Below are positions 25,464 through 35,262 of a DNA stretch of 64,000 bases, in pieces. A program made the position numbers and the translations under genes. Each line of letters begins with the position of its first letter. The first letter of the stretch is position 1. The stretch lies in contig NC_014828.1 of the NCBI RefSeq assembly GCF_000178115.2, positions 2,369,501-2,433,500 on the forward strand, written 5' to 3'. This stretch comes from Ethanoligenens harbinense YUAN-3. Lineage in GTDB: Bacteria > Bacillota > Clostridia > Oscillospirales > Ethanoligenentaceae. The notes under the pieces are model-generated. The model was given only the letters and a program-made list of their open reading frames with translations, had not been told where the DNA came from and searched no databases.

Positions 25464-27617
25464 ATGGAAAACATCATTCAAATACTGGCTGAAAAGCTGG
25501 GACAAAAAGAAGAACATGTTCGCAACGTTGTCCGCCTGATTGACGAGGGCAACACCATCCCGTTTATCGCACGCTACCGTAAGGAGCTGCACGGTGCGAT
25601 GGATGATACGACACTTCGCAATCTGGCGGATCAGCTCGCCTACTTGCGCGGCCTCGCAGACCGCCGCGAAGAAGTTAAAAAGGCGATCGGCGCGCAGGAC
25701 CGGCTCACGGAACATCTGGCCGCAGCAATCGATGCCGCCAAGACGCTTGCGGAAGTGGAGGATCTCTATCGTCCATATAAGCAAAAGCGTCGCACCCGCG
25801 CGAGCATTGCAAAAGAAAAAGGGCTTCTGCCGCTTGCGGAAGCATTGTTTGGGCAAAGCCGGGATCTGCCGGACATTCACACCTTGGCCGCAGCCTATAT
25901 GGATGCGGAAAAGAACGTCGAAGACACCGCCTCCGCGCTCGCGGGCGCATCGGACATCCTCGCAGAAATGGTGGCGGATGATGCGGAGATTCGGCGGCGT
26001 CTGCGTGAACAGATCATGCGCCGGGGCCGGCTGCATGCCACCGCGTCCAAAGACGAGGACTCGGTCTATCGGCTTTATTATCAATTCGACCAGCCGGTTT
26101 CGCGGGTGCAGGGACATCAGATATTGGCAATCAACCGTGGAGAAAAGGAAGGCTTCCTGAAGGTTTCGGTCGAGCTGGACCGGGACGAAGCATTGCGGCT
26201 GGTGTGTGGCACGATCGTAAAACCCGGCTCCGGCGCGGCGGAGTTTGTTCGCGGCGCGGCGACGGATGGCTATGACCGTCTGCTCTTTCCGTCTATGGAG
26301 CGCGAAATACGCGGCGCACTGACGGATACCGCATCGGAAGGCGCGATACACAACTTTGCGCTCAACCTGAAACCGCTTTTATTGCAGCCTCCCGTAAAGG
26401 GCCATGTCACGATGGGGCTTGACCCCGGCTACCGCAACGGCTGCAAGGTCGCCGTGGTGGATGAAACGGGAAAGGTTCTGGATACCGCCGTGGTGTACCC
26501 AACTTTCGGCGAGCGACAGAAGAAGGAGGCCGTCGCCACGCTGGAAAAGCTGGTCCACCAATACGGGGTGGAGCATATTTCGATCGGGAACGGCACCGCT
26601 TCGCGCGAGACGGAGCAAATGGCCTGCGAGTTGATCGCGCATACACCGGGCGTCCGGTACATGATCGTAAACGAGGCGGGCGCTTCGGTGTATTCCGCAT
26701 CAAAACTCGCAGCGGAGGAATTCCCGCAGTATGATGTCAATCTGCGCTCGGCCGCGTCCATCGCGCGCCGGCTGCAGGATCCGTTGGCGGAGCTGGTAAA
26801 AATCGACCCCAAGGCGATCGGCGTCGGGCAGTACCAACATGATATGCCCCAGAAGCGGCTTGACGACACGCTGGCCGGGGTGGTGGAAGACTGCGTCAAC
26901 GCCGTGGGCGTCGATGTGAACACGGCATCCTCCGCACTGCTTCAGCGCGTTTCGGGCCTGAACGCTGCAACCGCTAAAAACATCGTGGCCTACCGCGAAG
27001 AAAACGGGACATTCACTTCCCGGACACAACTGCATAAGGTGCCGAAGCTCGGTCCAAAAGCATTTGAGCAATGCGCGGGCTTTCTGCGCGTGCCCGAGAG
27101 CAAATCGGTGCTCGACCATACGGGTGTGCATCCGGAGAGCTACGCGGCCGCAAAAAAGCTTTTGGCGCTGTGCGGTTATACGCTGGCCGATGTGGCGGGC
27201 GGCACGATTCCGAACCTTTCGGAACGCGTAAAAGCATATGGCGAGACCAGCGCCGCGGAAGAATGTGCAATCGGCATTCCGACGCTGCGGGATATCGTAA
27301 AAGAACTGACGAAGCCGGGGCGGGACCCGCGCGACGAGCTCCCCGCTCCCGTGCTGCGCACCGATATTATGGAGATGAAGGATCTGGCGGCGGGCATGAT
27401 CCTTACCGGCACGGTGCGCAATGTGATCGACTTCGGCGCGTTTGTCGATATCGGCGTGCATCAGGACGGACTGGTGCACATCTCGGAGATTGCAGATCGC
27501 TTCATTCGCCATCCTTCGGAGTTGCTGTCCGTCGGTGATGTGGTGAAAGTTGTCGTGCTGGCCGTGGATGCGCCCAAAAAGCGCATCTCTCTTTCCATCA
27601 AACAGGTGAAGCAATAA
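25464..27617 (+). CDS. tex: Tex-family transcription accessory / RNA-binding protein
   Basis: A 717-residue cytoplasmic protein of normal family length. It has an N-terminal helical region (FIARYRKELHGAMDD), a YqgF/RNase-H-like fold (about 313-440, MGLDPGYRNGCK), a helix-hairpin-helix domain (about 480-560, VNTASSALLQRVSGL) and a C-terminal S1 RNA-binding domain (about 639-712, GTVRNVIDFGAFVDIGVHQDGLVH). Tex binds RNA and influences transcription; it is nearly universal in Firmicutes. AAGGAG lies five bases before the ATG. It stands alone with its own promoter. Confidence 0.96.
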   Translation: MENIIQILAEKLGQKEEHVRNVVRLIDEGNTIPFIARYRKELHGAMDDTTLRNLADQLAYLRGLADRREEVKKAIGAQDRLTEHLAAAIDAAKTLAEVEDLYRPYKQKRRTRASIAKEKGLLPLAEALFGQSRDLPDIHTLAAAYMDAEKNVEDTASALAGASDILAEMVADDAEIRRRLREQIMRRGRLHATASKDEDSVYRLYYQFDQPVSRVQGHQILAINRGEKEGFLKVSVELDRDEALRLVCGTIVKPGSGAAEFVRGAATDGYDRLLFPSMEREIRGALTDTASEGAIHNFALNLKPLLLQPPVKGHVTMGLDPGYRNGCKVAVVDETGKVLDTAVVYPTFGERQKKEAVATLEKLVHQYGVEHISIGNGTASRETEQMACELIAHTPGVRYMIVNEAGASVYSASKLAAEEFPQYDVNLRSAASIARRLQDPLAELVKIDPKAIGVGQYQHDMPQKRLDDTLAGVVEDCVNAVGVDVNTASSALLQRVSGLNAATAKNIVAYREENGTFTSRTQLHKVPKLGPKAFEQCAGFLRVPESKSVLDHTGVHPESYAAAKKLLALCGYTLADVAGGTIPNLSERVKAYGETSAAEECAIGIPTLRDIVKELTKPGRDPRDELPAPVLRTDIMEMKDLAAGMILTGTVRNVIDFGAFVDIGVHQDGLVHISEIADRFIRHPSELLSVGDVVKVVVLAVDAPKKRISLSIKQVKQ

Positions 27618-27778
27618 ACCCATCGACCGCAGTCGCCATGCAGTTTCCGCCGCTCCAGCAGAGCCATGCCCATTCGAGGGCGGTTCGGATGACTGCGTTT
27701 CCATTCAAGGAAAGACGACCGGGCGCGCGCATCCGTTTTGTTTGCAATTGTTCCGGTTTCCGTGTTTGCAGAATCCGC

Positions 27779-28717
27779 TTAATGGAGCTGAAGAAGCATC
27801 TGCTCCAACAGGATGACGGCGGGAATGGTAACGATGCAGGTCATGGTGGAAAGCATCACGAGTTTGGAGGGAAAGCGGGTGTTTCTGCCGGTCAGCTCTG
27901 CAAAAATGACGGCAAAGCTCCCCGTGGGGCAGGCAGCGGGAAGCACGCAGCAAAGCAGCAGAACCCCCCGCATTCCCAGCGCATAAAGCACCAGCAGCCA
28001 CAGAACAGGCACCACCAGATTGCGGAACAGAACGCCGACCCAAACCCATTTATCCTGGATGATGGACAGAGGGGACACTTTGGCAATCTGCGTACCCACC
28101 ACGATCATGGACAGGGCCGTGTTCAGATAGGCAATGTACCGCACTCCGGAGCCGATGACCGGCGGCAGGCGGAAAGCGAAGATAAACAGTGGGATACTGA
28201 TGGCGATCGCAATGACATTCGGGTTCAAAAAGCCCTTCACGGCAAAGCTCCGGCTCACGCTTTTCGTATAAATGGAAATACCCTGCGTCCAGTTCAACAG
28301 GTTGTAAATGCCGACATACATAGCCCCAAACAGCAGTCCTTTGGAGCCGGCCACCGCCTGCAAGAGCGGCAGACCCATGAACCCGCAGTTGGAATAGATG
28401 GTGGAAAAGCGCAGATACATCCGGGTATCCGGATCGCGGACGGTTCTGCGGTTGAAAACGACGCCGCCCAGCAGCATTGCCGCAAAGTGGACGCCAAACG
28501 CGGATGCCGCCGCCGCGCCAATCTCCCATAGCAGCGACTGTGAATAGCCGATTTGGAACGAATTGACGATCAGGCATGGCGAAATCACGTAGCACAGCAG
28601 TTTGGTCAGGTCCGCAACACCCGCCTCGCTGAGCAGTTTGCCCTTAAACAGGCCGCATCCCACAAACAGCAGCAGGAAGATAATCAGCACCTGATTGATG
28701 ACGGTTACATAATTCAT
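27779..28717 (-). CDS. AEC-family (auxin efflux carrier-like) transporter
   Basis: A 312-residue inner-membrane permease with about ten hydrophobic segments in the inverted repeat typical of the AEC family, which exports or exchanges organic acids such as malate and related carboxylates. Conserved features seen are CYVISPCLIVNSF near the N-terminus and PTGSFAVIFAEL in the second half. I prefer the ATG at 28717, eight bases after GGAG, over the GTG six bases earlier. It lies 58 bp downstream of a LysR gene on the same strand and is probably its target. Confidence 0.88.
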   Translation of the reverse strand: MNYVTVINQVLIIFLLLFVGCGLFKGKLLSEAGVADLTKLLCYVISPCLIVNSFQIGYSQSLLWEIGAAAASAFGVHFAAMLLGGVVFNRRTVRDPDTRMYLRFSTIYSNCGFMGLPLLQAVAGSKGLLFGAMYVGIYNLLNWTQGISIYTKSVSRSFAVKGFLNPNVIAIAISIPLFIFAFRLPPVIGSGVRYIAYLNTALSMIVVGTQIAKVSPLSIIQDKWVWVGVLFRNLVVPVLWLLVLYALGMRGVLLLCCVLPAACPTGSFAVIFAELTGRNTRFPSKLVMLSTMTCIVTIPAVILLEQMLLQLH

Positions 28718-28775
28718 GGACACAACTCCGCAGATGGATAGATTTTTGGGGTTCCGGCCGACGCATCAGAATCCG

Positions 28776-29651
28776 TCAGGTCACATACCACATGGACTGC
28801 AACAGTTTCTGAAACGCCTTTGCGGTGGACCAGTCCGCTTTATCCCGCAGCATAATCAGAGACGTGATGATCTTGATCCGGCCGTTTTGATAGACGCACC
28901 GGAGAATCTTCTGCTCGATTTCTTTTTTCACCAGATTTTCGCTAATCAGGGCGATGCCCAGCCGCTTGATGGCCGCCTGCTTGATGGCCTCCAGGCTGTC
29001 GAACTCGATCACGCTTTTCGGCGCCAGATTCGCCCCGGCAAGAAATTGGCGCATGGTGTCGTGAAACGGCCCGTCGATCCGGTATTTTAAAAACGGCAGG
29101 TCCTGCAGCAGGTTCGGCCCTGCGTACTGCTCCGCGATCTGCTCCGAAACCACCAAAACCAGATTTTCCTCCGCGATGACCACGTTTTTGAGCTCCGGAT
29201 GCTGAAAAGTGCCGGAGATAATGCCCATGTCGTATTCATTTGCCAGAACACCGCGGATCACTTCATTGGTCACATGCGAATACAGCTTGATCTCCACTTC
29301 CGGATACTGCCGGACAAATTCTGAAAGAATAGCCGGGAAGTACGCCGAGCAGAATGTTTCATACGCTGCGATCGACAGGCTGCCGTAAGGGCGTCCGAGC
29401 ATGCGAAATGTCTGCTGCATGTTGTCGATCACCGCAAACACCTGCTCCGCATACGACTGGAGCAGCGTGCCCGCAGGGGTCAGATATGTCTGCTTGCCCA
29501 CATGAAAGAAAAACGTCTGCTTCAGTTCCTGTTCCAGCGCCTGAATCTGCGCCGTAACGGCCGGCTGGGAATAGTTGAGCTGCTCCGCCGCTTTTGTAAA
29601 ATTCAGGCAGCGGGATACATACAAAAATGTTTTTAGATGTTTCAGTTCCAT
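28776..29651 (-). CDS. LysR-family transcriptional regulator
   Basis: A 291-residue regulator starting at ATG 29651. The N-terminal winged helix (FLYVSRCLNFTKAAEQLNYSQPAV...IQALEQEL) is followed by a periplasmic-binding-protein-like effector domain (about 90-291). The effector is unknown. It is co-oriented with the AEC transporter just downstream and divergent from the iron alcohol dehydrogenase, so either or both may be its targets. Confidence 0.92.
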   Translation of the reverse strand: MELKHLKTFLYVSRCLNFTKAAEQLNYSQPAVTAQIQALEQELKQTFFFHVGKQTYLTPAGTLLQSYAEQVFAVIDNMQQTFRMLGRPYGSLSIAAYETFCSAYFPAILSEFVRQYPEVEIKLYSHVTNEVIRGVLANEYDMGIISGTFQHPELKNVVIAEENLVLVVSEQIAEQYAGPNLLQDLPFLKYRIDGPFHDTMRQFLAGANLAPKSVIEFDSLEAIKQAAIKRLGIALISENLVKKEIEQKILRCVYQNGRIKIITSLIMLRDKADWSTAKAFQKLLQSMWYVT

Positions 29652-29898
29652 AAACCTTTTCCCGACGCGCCCTTTCCCGTGCCCCGGAACCATATGCACC
29701 CTATCATAACATGTTTTCCGCCCGAACGGGCGGCATCGCGCAGGATCGTCCAATCACAAAGTCTGATGGAAACCATCATCTCTGCCGATTTTTCTTTTAC
29801 GAAGGATTATGGTATCCTATAGAAAGGATAGTCCGGGGTTTGCCTGTTGATTGGCTGCGCACACCTCGTCATTTTATTTTCAAAAAGCAGGTTTTTAT

Positions 29899-30999
29899 AT
29901 GAAGTATCAGTATTTTATGCCCACAAGGCTCGCGTTCGGACGAAACTGCATACAGGAAAACGCCGACCGGTTGGCCGCATTCGGTAGCCGCGCGTTCATT
30001 TTGACAGGCCGGCATTCCGCCAAGGCCTGCGGTGCGCTGGATGATGTCACCGCCGCTCTCGAGAGCCGGGATATTGCTTACCAGGTCTTCAATGAAATCG
30101 AAAGCAATCCGTCGCTTGAAACCGTCGTGAAAGCCGGCACAATCGCCAAAGCATTCGGCGCCGAATTCGTCATCGGGATCGGCGGGGGGTCTCCTCTGGA
30201 CGCGGCGAAGGCCGTCGCTGTCCTCACGGCAAACGACATGCAGCCCGAAGAGTTATTCCAAAACCGTTTTCCCAAGCGGCCGCTCCCGATCGTGGGCGTT
30301 CCCACCACCGCCGGAACAGGCAGTGAGGTCACACCCTACAGTGTCATCCTGCGCCGCGACCTGCAGACCAAGGTCAGCTTCGGCACCCCCGAAACGTTTC
30401 CGTCTCTCGCGCTGCTGGACAGCCGGTACACCGCACAACTGCCCCGCACCGTAACGATGGACACTGCGGTGGACGCTTTCACGCACTCGCTGGAAGGCTA
30501 TCTCGCCCGGCGGAGCACCGCGCTCAGCAGTGTACTGGCACTGGAAGGCATCCGGCTCTTCGGTGAGGTGCTGCCAAACTTGCTCTCGTTTGAAATTGAC
30601 GACACCGTGCGCGACAAACTGCTTCACGCCTCCACCGTCGGCGGCATCGTGATCGCGCAGGCCGGCGTCACCATCGCACATGGCATGGGCTATTGCTACA
30701 CCTTTTTCAAAAACACGCCGCACGGCCGTGCCAACGGGTTCCTTATGCGGGAATACCTCAAGTTCAACCAGCCCGCCGCCGCAGAGAAGATCGATACGGC
30801 CCTGAAGCTGTTGGGCATGGCGGACATAGACGCGTTCGGCGATGTGCTGGAACGTCTGATCGGCAAAGCGCCCGTGCTGACATCGGACGAAGTGGATTCC
30901 TTCACGGAACTGACACTGCTTCAGAAAGGCAGCATCGCCAACAACGCACGGGAGCTTTCCAAAGAAGATATCCATCGGCTGTGGAAAAACAACGCCTGA
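29899..30999 (+). CDS. Iron-containing alcohol dehydrogenase family protein
   Basis: A 366-residue NAD(P)-dependent dehydrogenase of the Fe-ADH/dehydroquinate-synthase-like superfamily. Motifs: GGGSPLDAAKA (from residue 95) for the nucleotide, PTTAGTGSEVTPYS (from 135), DAFTHSLEGY (from 192) and HGMGY (from 261) with the metal-binding histidines. The ATG at 29899 follows AGCAGG; a TTG at 29851 is an upstream artefact. It may reduce an aldehyde formed in amino-acid fermentation. A possible promoter is TTTACG-16-TATAGA at 29796-29823. A hairpin at 31023-31060 may be its terminator. Confidence 0.92.
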   Translation: MKYQYFMPTRLAFGRNCIQENADRLAAFGSRAFILTGRHSAKACGALDDVTAALESRDIAYQVFNEIESNPSLETVVKAGTIAKAFGAEFVIGIGGGSPLDAAKAVAVLTANDMQPEELFQNRFPKRPLPIVGVPTTAGTGSEVTPYSVILRRDLQTKVSFGTPETFPSLALLDSRYTAQLPRTVTMDTAVDAFTHSLEGYLARRSTALSSVLALEGIRLFGEVLPNLLSFEIDDTVRDKLLHASTVGGIVIAQAGVTIAHGMGYCYTFFKNTPHGRANGFLMREYLKFNQPAAAEKIDTALKLLGMADIDAFGDVLERLIGKAPVLTSDEVDSFTELTLLQKGSIANNARELSKEDIHRLWKNNA

Positions 31000-31102
31000 C
31001 CGCTTCATCAAGCATATTCCTATCGGCCGGTACCCGTGAAGACGGGCGCCGGCCTTTGCGCTGCGCAAAAGAGCGTCGTGCCGGGCCGCCGTTCCCTTTG
31101 GT

Positions 31103-32275
31103 TTAACCGGTGATACCGTTCAGATAGTCTTCGGTGAATCCCACCGTGGCAATCACACCGCTTTTCAAGCAGGATTCGTCGATGTCGAACTTCGGGTTAT
31201 GCTGCGGCGCGCCGGTGCCCAACCGTTGGTTGCGCACCCCCAGAAACACATAAACACCGGGATACCGGTTCAGATACTGTGCCATACTGTCCGACCCGGC
31301 AATCGGCGGCATGGAAGCCAGGCAGCCGTTTCCGAGCCGACGGGTGATCGATGCGGACGCGAACGCGCTGACGGCTGCATCGTTGACAGTGGGAATGCCG
31401 CTGCCCTGATAGGTGATTTCCGCTTCACAGCGTCCGGCCCTGGCGAGTGCTTCCACCACGCGCACCAGCGCGTCTTTTACCTGGGTCCCGGTGCTCTTTT
31501 CATAATAGCGGATGGTCCCGGAGAACTGCGCCGTATCCGGGATCACATTGTCCACCGTTCCCGCATGGAAACTGCACACGGTCATCACGGCGGGGTATTG
31601 CGGATCGACTTCGCATTGGATCACGGAATTCAGCGCTTCCACCATCCGTGCGGCGCACAAGAGGGGATCAATGGACGCATACGGTCGGGAGCCGTGTCCT
31701 CCCTTGCCGGTAATGGTCACGCAGAAACCGTAGATACCGGCCATGATCGGCCCGGTACCCACCGCGAAAGCGCCCGCTTCAAGTTCCGCTTTCACATGGA
31801 TGCCCCAAGCGCAGTCCACGGTTTCGTTTTCCAACCCGCGCATCATGGCGTCGATTCCGCTGAAATTTTCCTCCCCCTGCTCAAAGCAGAACAGCACCCT
31901 GCCGGCAAGCCTGTCCCGCATGGAAGCCAGTTTTCTGGCCGCCCCGAGCAACATGGCCACATGCGCGTCGTGCCCGCAGGCATGGGAAACACCGTCGATC
32001 TGCGAAATCACACCCTTTTCCCGCAGCAGGTTGCACCGGTCTTCCCGCACCGGCAGCGCATCCATGTCCGCACGCAGAAGCACGGTTTTTCCTGGCCGGG
32101 CGCCCCCCAACGTGGCAATCACGCCATACTCCCCCACGATACGGTACGGAATGCCCATACCGTCCAGTTCGCGCCGCACCACGGCAGATGTATGCTGTTC
32201 CGCCCCGCTCTGTTCCGGGTGCCGGTGCAGCTCCCTACGAAGTTGAATGACGTATTCTTCCTCTGTGCGATCCAT
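31103..32275 (-). CDS. M20-family amidohydrolase (hippurate/N-acyl-amino-acid hydrolase type)
   Basis: A 390-residue zinc amidohydrolase that releases an amino acid from an N-acyl or N-carbamoyl conjugate. Motifs: RADMDALPV, ACGHDAHVAMLLGAA (about residue 97) and FEQGEENFSG for the metal site, and GKGGHGSRPY in the dimerisation lid. GGAGG lies ten bases before the ATG. It has no signal peptide, so it acts in the cytoplasm. It lies 23 bp downstream of the FCD-type GntR gene, and the two probably form one transcript. Confidence 0.93.
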   Translation of the reverse strand: MDRTEEEYVIQLRRELHRHPEQSGAEQHTSAVVRRELDGMGIPYRIVGEYGVIATLGGARPGKTVLLRADMDALPVREDRCNLLREKGVISQIDGVSHACGHDAHVAMLLGAARKLASMRDRLAGRVLFCFEQGEENFSGIDAMMRGLENETVDCAWGIHVKAELEAGAFAVGTGPIMAGIYGFCVTITGKGGHGSRPYASIDPLLCAARMVEALNSVIQCEVDPQYPAVMTVCSFHAGTVDNVIPDTAQFSGTIRYYEKSTGTQVKDALVRVVEALARAGRCEAEITYQGSGIPTVNDAAVSAFASASITRRLGNGCLASMPPIAGSDSMAQYLNRYPGVYVFLGVRNQRLGTGAPQHNPKFDIDESCLKSGVIATVGFTEDYLNGITG

Positions 32276-32298
32276 TTTTCTGCTTCCTCCGGTTCGTC

Positions 32299-32949
32299 TT
32301 ACTTCAAAATCCGTTCCGCCACATTTTGAATATGGTTACGCATCATCTGCTCCGCTTTTCCGGCTTCCCTGCTTTTAATGCCTTGCAGAATCATTTTGTG
32401 CTCCTCCATGGCCAACCCGCCGTACAGTTCCAGACTGCCGGACAGGATCAGATAGCGGCGCAGGATGACGTTCACATGCTCCACCATCTCAGACAGCCAG
32501 GTGTTTCCGGTAAAAACGGCAATATTGGTGTGGAACTCGTATTCGCATTTTACAAACCCGTTAAAATCGTTTTTCTTCAAACAGCCGGTCTGCTCCTTGA
32601 TGATGCTTTCCAGTTCTTTCGCCTGCTCCGGCGTAAGTTTCGTGGCCAAAAGGGATGCCGCCAGCGTTTCCAGCGATTCGCGGACAACGGTAATATCCAC
32701 GATGTCTTTCTCGGTGAAACCTGCAACCACCATGTTTCTTGAGGAATTGATGAGAATCAGTCGTTCGAACGAAAGCATGCGCAGGGCCGTGCGCACCGGG
32801 GTCCGGCTGATGGCCAGTTCCTGTGCCAGATTTTCCTCCGCCAGCACCTGCCCCGGCTTGAATTTGTTGGTGATGATAGCTTCCCGGATTGCCTCATAGG
32901 CTCTTTGAACCAATGTATTTTTGCTGCCGATCTGTGGTAAAACTCTCAT
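32299..32949 (-). CDS. GntR-family regulator, FCD (FadR-like) subfamily
   Basis: A 216-residue regulator. The winged helix spans residues 10-75 (AYEAIREAIITNKFKPG, then ISRTPVRTALRML) and the all-helical FCD domain follows (ESLETLAASLLATKLT...YEFHTNIAVFTGN...HKMILQGIKSRE), with the Asp/His metal-ligand pattern of the subfamily. AGGAGGTAAC precedes the ATG. FCD GntR proteins typically bind TNGTATACNA-type palindromes; three such sites are present nearby (34152, 34314, 40070), so this is the likely regulator of the amino-acid genes. Confidence 0.92.
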   Translation of the reverse strand: MRVLPQIGSKNTLVQRAYEAIREAIITNKFKPGQVLAEENLAQELAISRTPVRTALRMLSFERLILINSSRNMVVAGFTEKDIVDITVVRESLETLAASLLATKLTPEQAKELESIIKEQTGCLKKNDFNGFVKCEYEFHTNIAVFTGNTWLSEMVEHVNVILRRYLILSGSLELYGGLAMEEHKMILQGIKSREAGKAEQMMRNHIQNVAERILK

Positions 32950-33040
32950 TTCGTTACCTCCTATGTATTGGTCAAAAGGGTTACGGGCCCCATGCTGTTT
33001 GCAGCGGCATCCATCGTTTCAGCCCCGGCGGCTGCTTCGC

Positions 33041-33994
33041 TCACACGGTTTCGATCAGCTTTTTCATCATTGCGGCGGAAAGATTGCCCCCCGTGACAAC
33101 GGCGGCAACGTTTTTACCCGCAAAGCGCTCCGGATATTCCCGAACCGCTGCCGCAACCGTCGCACTGGATGGTTCCGCAATGATTTTTTCCTTTAAAAGC
33201 AGCATGGCGTCCGCCGCAAGAATACTTTCTTCGCTCACCAACAGAATATCGTCAATGCATTGCCCGGACATCTGATATGGAATCTCCGCCACCCCGCCGA
33301 CCAGAGCGTCGCAGGCGCTGGGCTTTGATGGATATTCGCTGTATAATCTTCCATCCTGCATCGAGCGGAGCATGGCCGGGCACGCCTTCGGCTGCACCCC
33401 ATACACCTCAATATCCGGTTTCAGATGTTTGGCCGCAACACTGATACCCGTGATAATCCCGCCGCCGCCGATCGGCACCAAAAGTGTATGAATATCCGGA
33501 TTTTGCTCCAGGATCTCCAGGCCGATCGTCCCCTGCCCCGCGATCACCTGTACGTCGGAACAACTGTCCACAAACACCGACTTTTCGGATTCCAGCACTT
33601 CCATCGCAAACGCATGGGCTTCATCATAGTTTTCACCCTTTTGCACGACCGTTGCACCATAATAGCGGATTTTTTCGATTTTGGGCTGCGGCGTTGTTTC
33701 CGGGACGATCACTTTGCAATTTTTTATGCCGAACATATGGCAGGCATAACTAACACCCGCCGCATGGTTGCCCGAAGAAACCGCAATGATTCCTTTTGCC
33801 CGCTCCTCTTTCGACAGAGACGAGATTTTGCTGAAAGCGCCTCTTGTTTTGAACGATTTTTGCCTTTGCTGGCATTCCAATTTCAAATAGACGCGTGCAT
33901 CTTTGCTAAGTGACGGAGCAATCTCCAGCGGCGTTTTATAAACAAACGATTCAATACGCCGCCTTGCCTCCAAAACATCCTGAAACGAAATCAT
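33041..33994 (-). CDS. Threonine/serine dehydratase-like PLP enzyme
   Basis: A 317-residue fold-type II PLP enzyme of the catabolic threonine ammonia-lyase / serine dehydratase family, without the C-terminal ACT regulatory domain of biosynthetic IlvA. Motifs: QRQKSFKTRGAF with the PLP lysine, SSGNHAAGVSYAC, and the phosphate-binding glycine loop GGGGIITG. It should deaminate threonine or serine, or a related hydroxy amino acid, to a 2-oxo acid and ammonia. The start is ATG 33994 after AAAGGAAAAAG. Its promoter at 34172-34200 carries a GntR-type operator. Confidence 0.92.
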   Translation of the reverse strand: MISFQDVLEARRRIESFVYKTPLEIAPSLSKDARVYLKLECQQRQKSFKTRGAFSKISSLSKEERAKGIIAVSSGNHAAGVSYACHMFGIKNCKVIVPETTPQPKIEKIRYYGATVVQKGENYDEAHAFAMEVLESEKSVFVDSCSDVQVIAGQGTIGLEILEQNPDIHTLLVPIGGGGIITGISVAAKHLKPDIEVYGVQPKACPAMLRSMQDGRLYSEYPSKPSACDALVGGVAEIPYQMSGQCIDDILLVSEESILAADAMLLLKEKIIAEPSSATVAAAVREYPERFAGKNVAAVVTGGNLSAAMMKKLIETV

Positions 33995-34151
33995 TTTGTC
34001 TTTTTCCTTTCTTTTATTTAAAGCATATGCATACACGATCATTGCATAATTATGATATAAAAAAACGGATTGCACTTCCCGCAAAACGATTCATCGCCCG
34101 GCGGAAAGTCCCATCCGTTTCCTCATCGAAACTCTTTTTTTCTAAAAAGTA

Positions 34152-34200
34152 TTTGTATACAGCTCAGACCTATTATACAGAAAAAATGAAAGACTATCAA
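34152..34200 (-). promoter_or_regulatory. Promoter of the dehydratase gene with a GntR-type operator at +1
   Basis: On the minus strand TTGATA (34195-34200), 17 bp, TATAAT (34172-34177). The palindrome core TGTATACA lies at 34154-34161 within TTTGTATACAGC, exactly where transcription should begin. The same core recurs at 34314-34327 and 40070-40080. Confidence 0.75.
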
Positions 34201-34226
34201 GAGCACACGCTCACATCCCACACATA

Positions 34227-34285
34227 TTTGGCAAATACGCCACAATTATGCGTTTAATCCCCAAACATTTTGGCAATACGCCAAA
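34227..34285. promoter_or_regulatory. Two TTTGGC-N5/6-GCCA inverted repeats in a divergent promoter region
   Basis: TTTGGC-AATAC-GCCAAA (34269-34285) is a perfect inverted repeat. TTTGGC-AAATAC-GCCA (34227-34242) is a close second copy, and AACGCCAAAA at about 34295-34304 is a half site. They lie between the divergent dehydratase and importer promoters, upstream of both -35 elements, which suits an activator. The protein is unknown. Confidence 0.55.
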
Positions 34286-34308
34286 TATCACGAAAACGCC
34301 AAAAACTC

Positions 34309-34337
34309 TTGTATTTGTATACAAATTGTGCTATCAT
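34309..34337 (+). promoter_or_regulatory. Promoter of the amino acid ABC importer with embedded operator
   Basis: TTGTAT (34309-34314), 17 bp, TATCAT (34332-34337). The 14-bp perfect palindrome ATTTGTATACAAAT (34314-34327) fills the spacer, a classic repressor position for an FCD-type GntR protein. Confidence 0.8.
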
Positions 34338-34393
34338 GCTTATAAACTTCATAACCGCATTGCTTATTTTCCCTTTGAATTGAGCGATTGAAC

Positions 34394-34441
34394 ATAGGAG
34401 TTCATCATGCAATCAATTTTGCTGATGAACTCTATTTTTTT
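34394..34441 (+). terminator. Leader terminator of the ABC importer operon
   Basis: ATAGGAGTTCATCA (34394-34407) pairs with TGATGAACTCTAT (34423-34435), one bulged G, followed by a T7 run. It lies between the promoter and the ribosome binding site of the first importer gene, so it should act as an attenuator. Confidence 0.75.
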
Positions 34442-34472
34442 ATTGAAATCCACCCGCAACAGGAGGAATTAT

Positions 34473-35201
34473 ATGATGATCGAAACGATCGACCTGCGAA
34501 AAGAGTTCAAGCATTTAGAAGTACTCAAAGGGATTAGCATGAAAGTGGAGAAGGGTGAAGTTGTCGTCATTATCGGCCCGTCCGGTTCCGGAAAAAGCAC
34601 CTTCCTCCGCTGTCTGAACAAACTGGAAGAAACAGACGGGGGTGAAATCATCTTCGAGGGGAAGCCGCTCGTAACAGACAAGTATTCCATCAACCAACTG
34701 CGGCAGAAAATGGGAATGGTGTTCCAGCAGTTCAATCTTTTCCCACACATGACCGTCCTGCGGAACATCACGCTGGCCCCGGTCAAGCTGAAAAAAATCA
34801 GCGAGCGTGACGCCAATAAAATTGCGGAAGATCTGCTGGCTAAAGTGGGACTGAGCGACAAGCGCAACGCCTATCCCGCACAGCTCTCCGGCGGCCAGAA
34901 ACAGCGGGTGGCCATTGCAAGGGCGCTTGCCATGTCTCCCGATGTCATGCTGTTTGACGAGCCCACCTCTGCGCTAGATCCGGAAATGGTCGGCGAGGTG
35001 CTGCAGGTGATGAAAAAGCTGGCTGAAGACGGTATGACCATGGTCGTGGTCACGCACGAGATGGGGTTCGCCAGGGAAGTGGCCGACAAGGTCGTGTTCA
35101 TCGACGACGGCCAGATCATAGAAGAAGGATCTCCGGAACAGGTATTCCTCTCCCCCCAAAACGAGCGTACCAAACAATTTCTCAGCAAAGTCATCAAATG
35201 A
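34473..35201 (+). CDS. Polar amino acid ABC transporter ATP-binding protein
   Basis: A 242-residue ATPase of the GlnQ/HisP type. Walker A GPSGSGKS (35-42), Q-loop VFQQFNLFP, signature LSGGQ (138-142), Walker B VMLFDEP (158-164) and H-loop VTHEMGF are all present. The start is ATG 34473, six bases after AGGAGG; the frame continues upstream into the leader terminator, but that part is not translated. It is followed by permease and binding-protein genes in the order ATPase-permease-binding protein. Confidence 0.95.
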   Translation: MMIETIDLRKEFKHLEVLKGISMKVEKGEVVVIIGPSGSGKSTFLRCLNKLEETDGGEIIFEGKPLVTDKYSINQLRQKMGMVFQQFNLFPHMTVLRNITLAPVKLKKISERDANKIAEDLLAKVGLSDKRNAYPAQLSGGQKQRVAIARALAMSPDVMLFDEPTSALDPEMVGEVLQVMKKLAEDGMTMVVVTHEMGFAREVADKVVFIDDGQIIEEGSPEQVFLSPQNERTKQFLSKVIK

Positions 35202-35262
35202 AAGACGCATCCTTCCTTTTTCGATCTTGTGTTTGAAGATATTTACAGAATCGAGGTAAACT

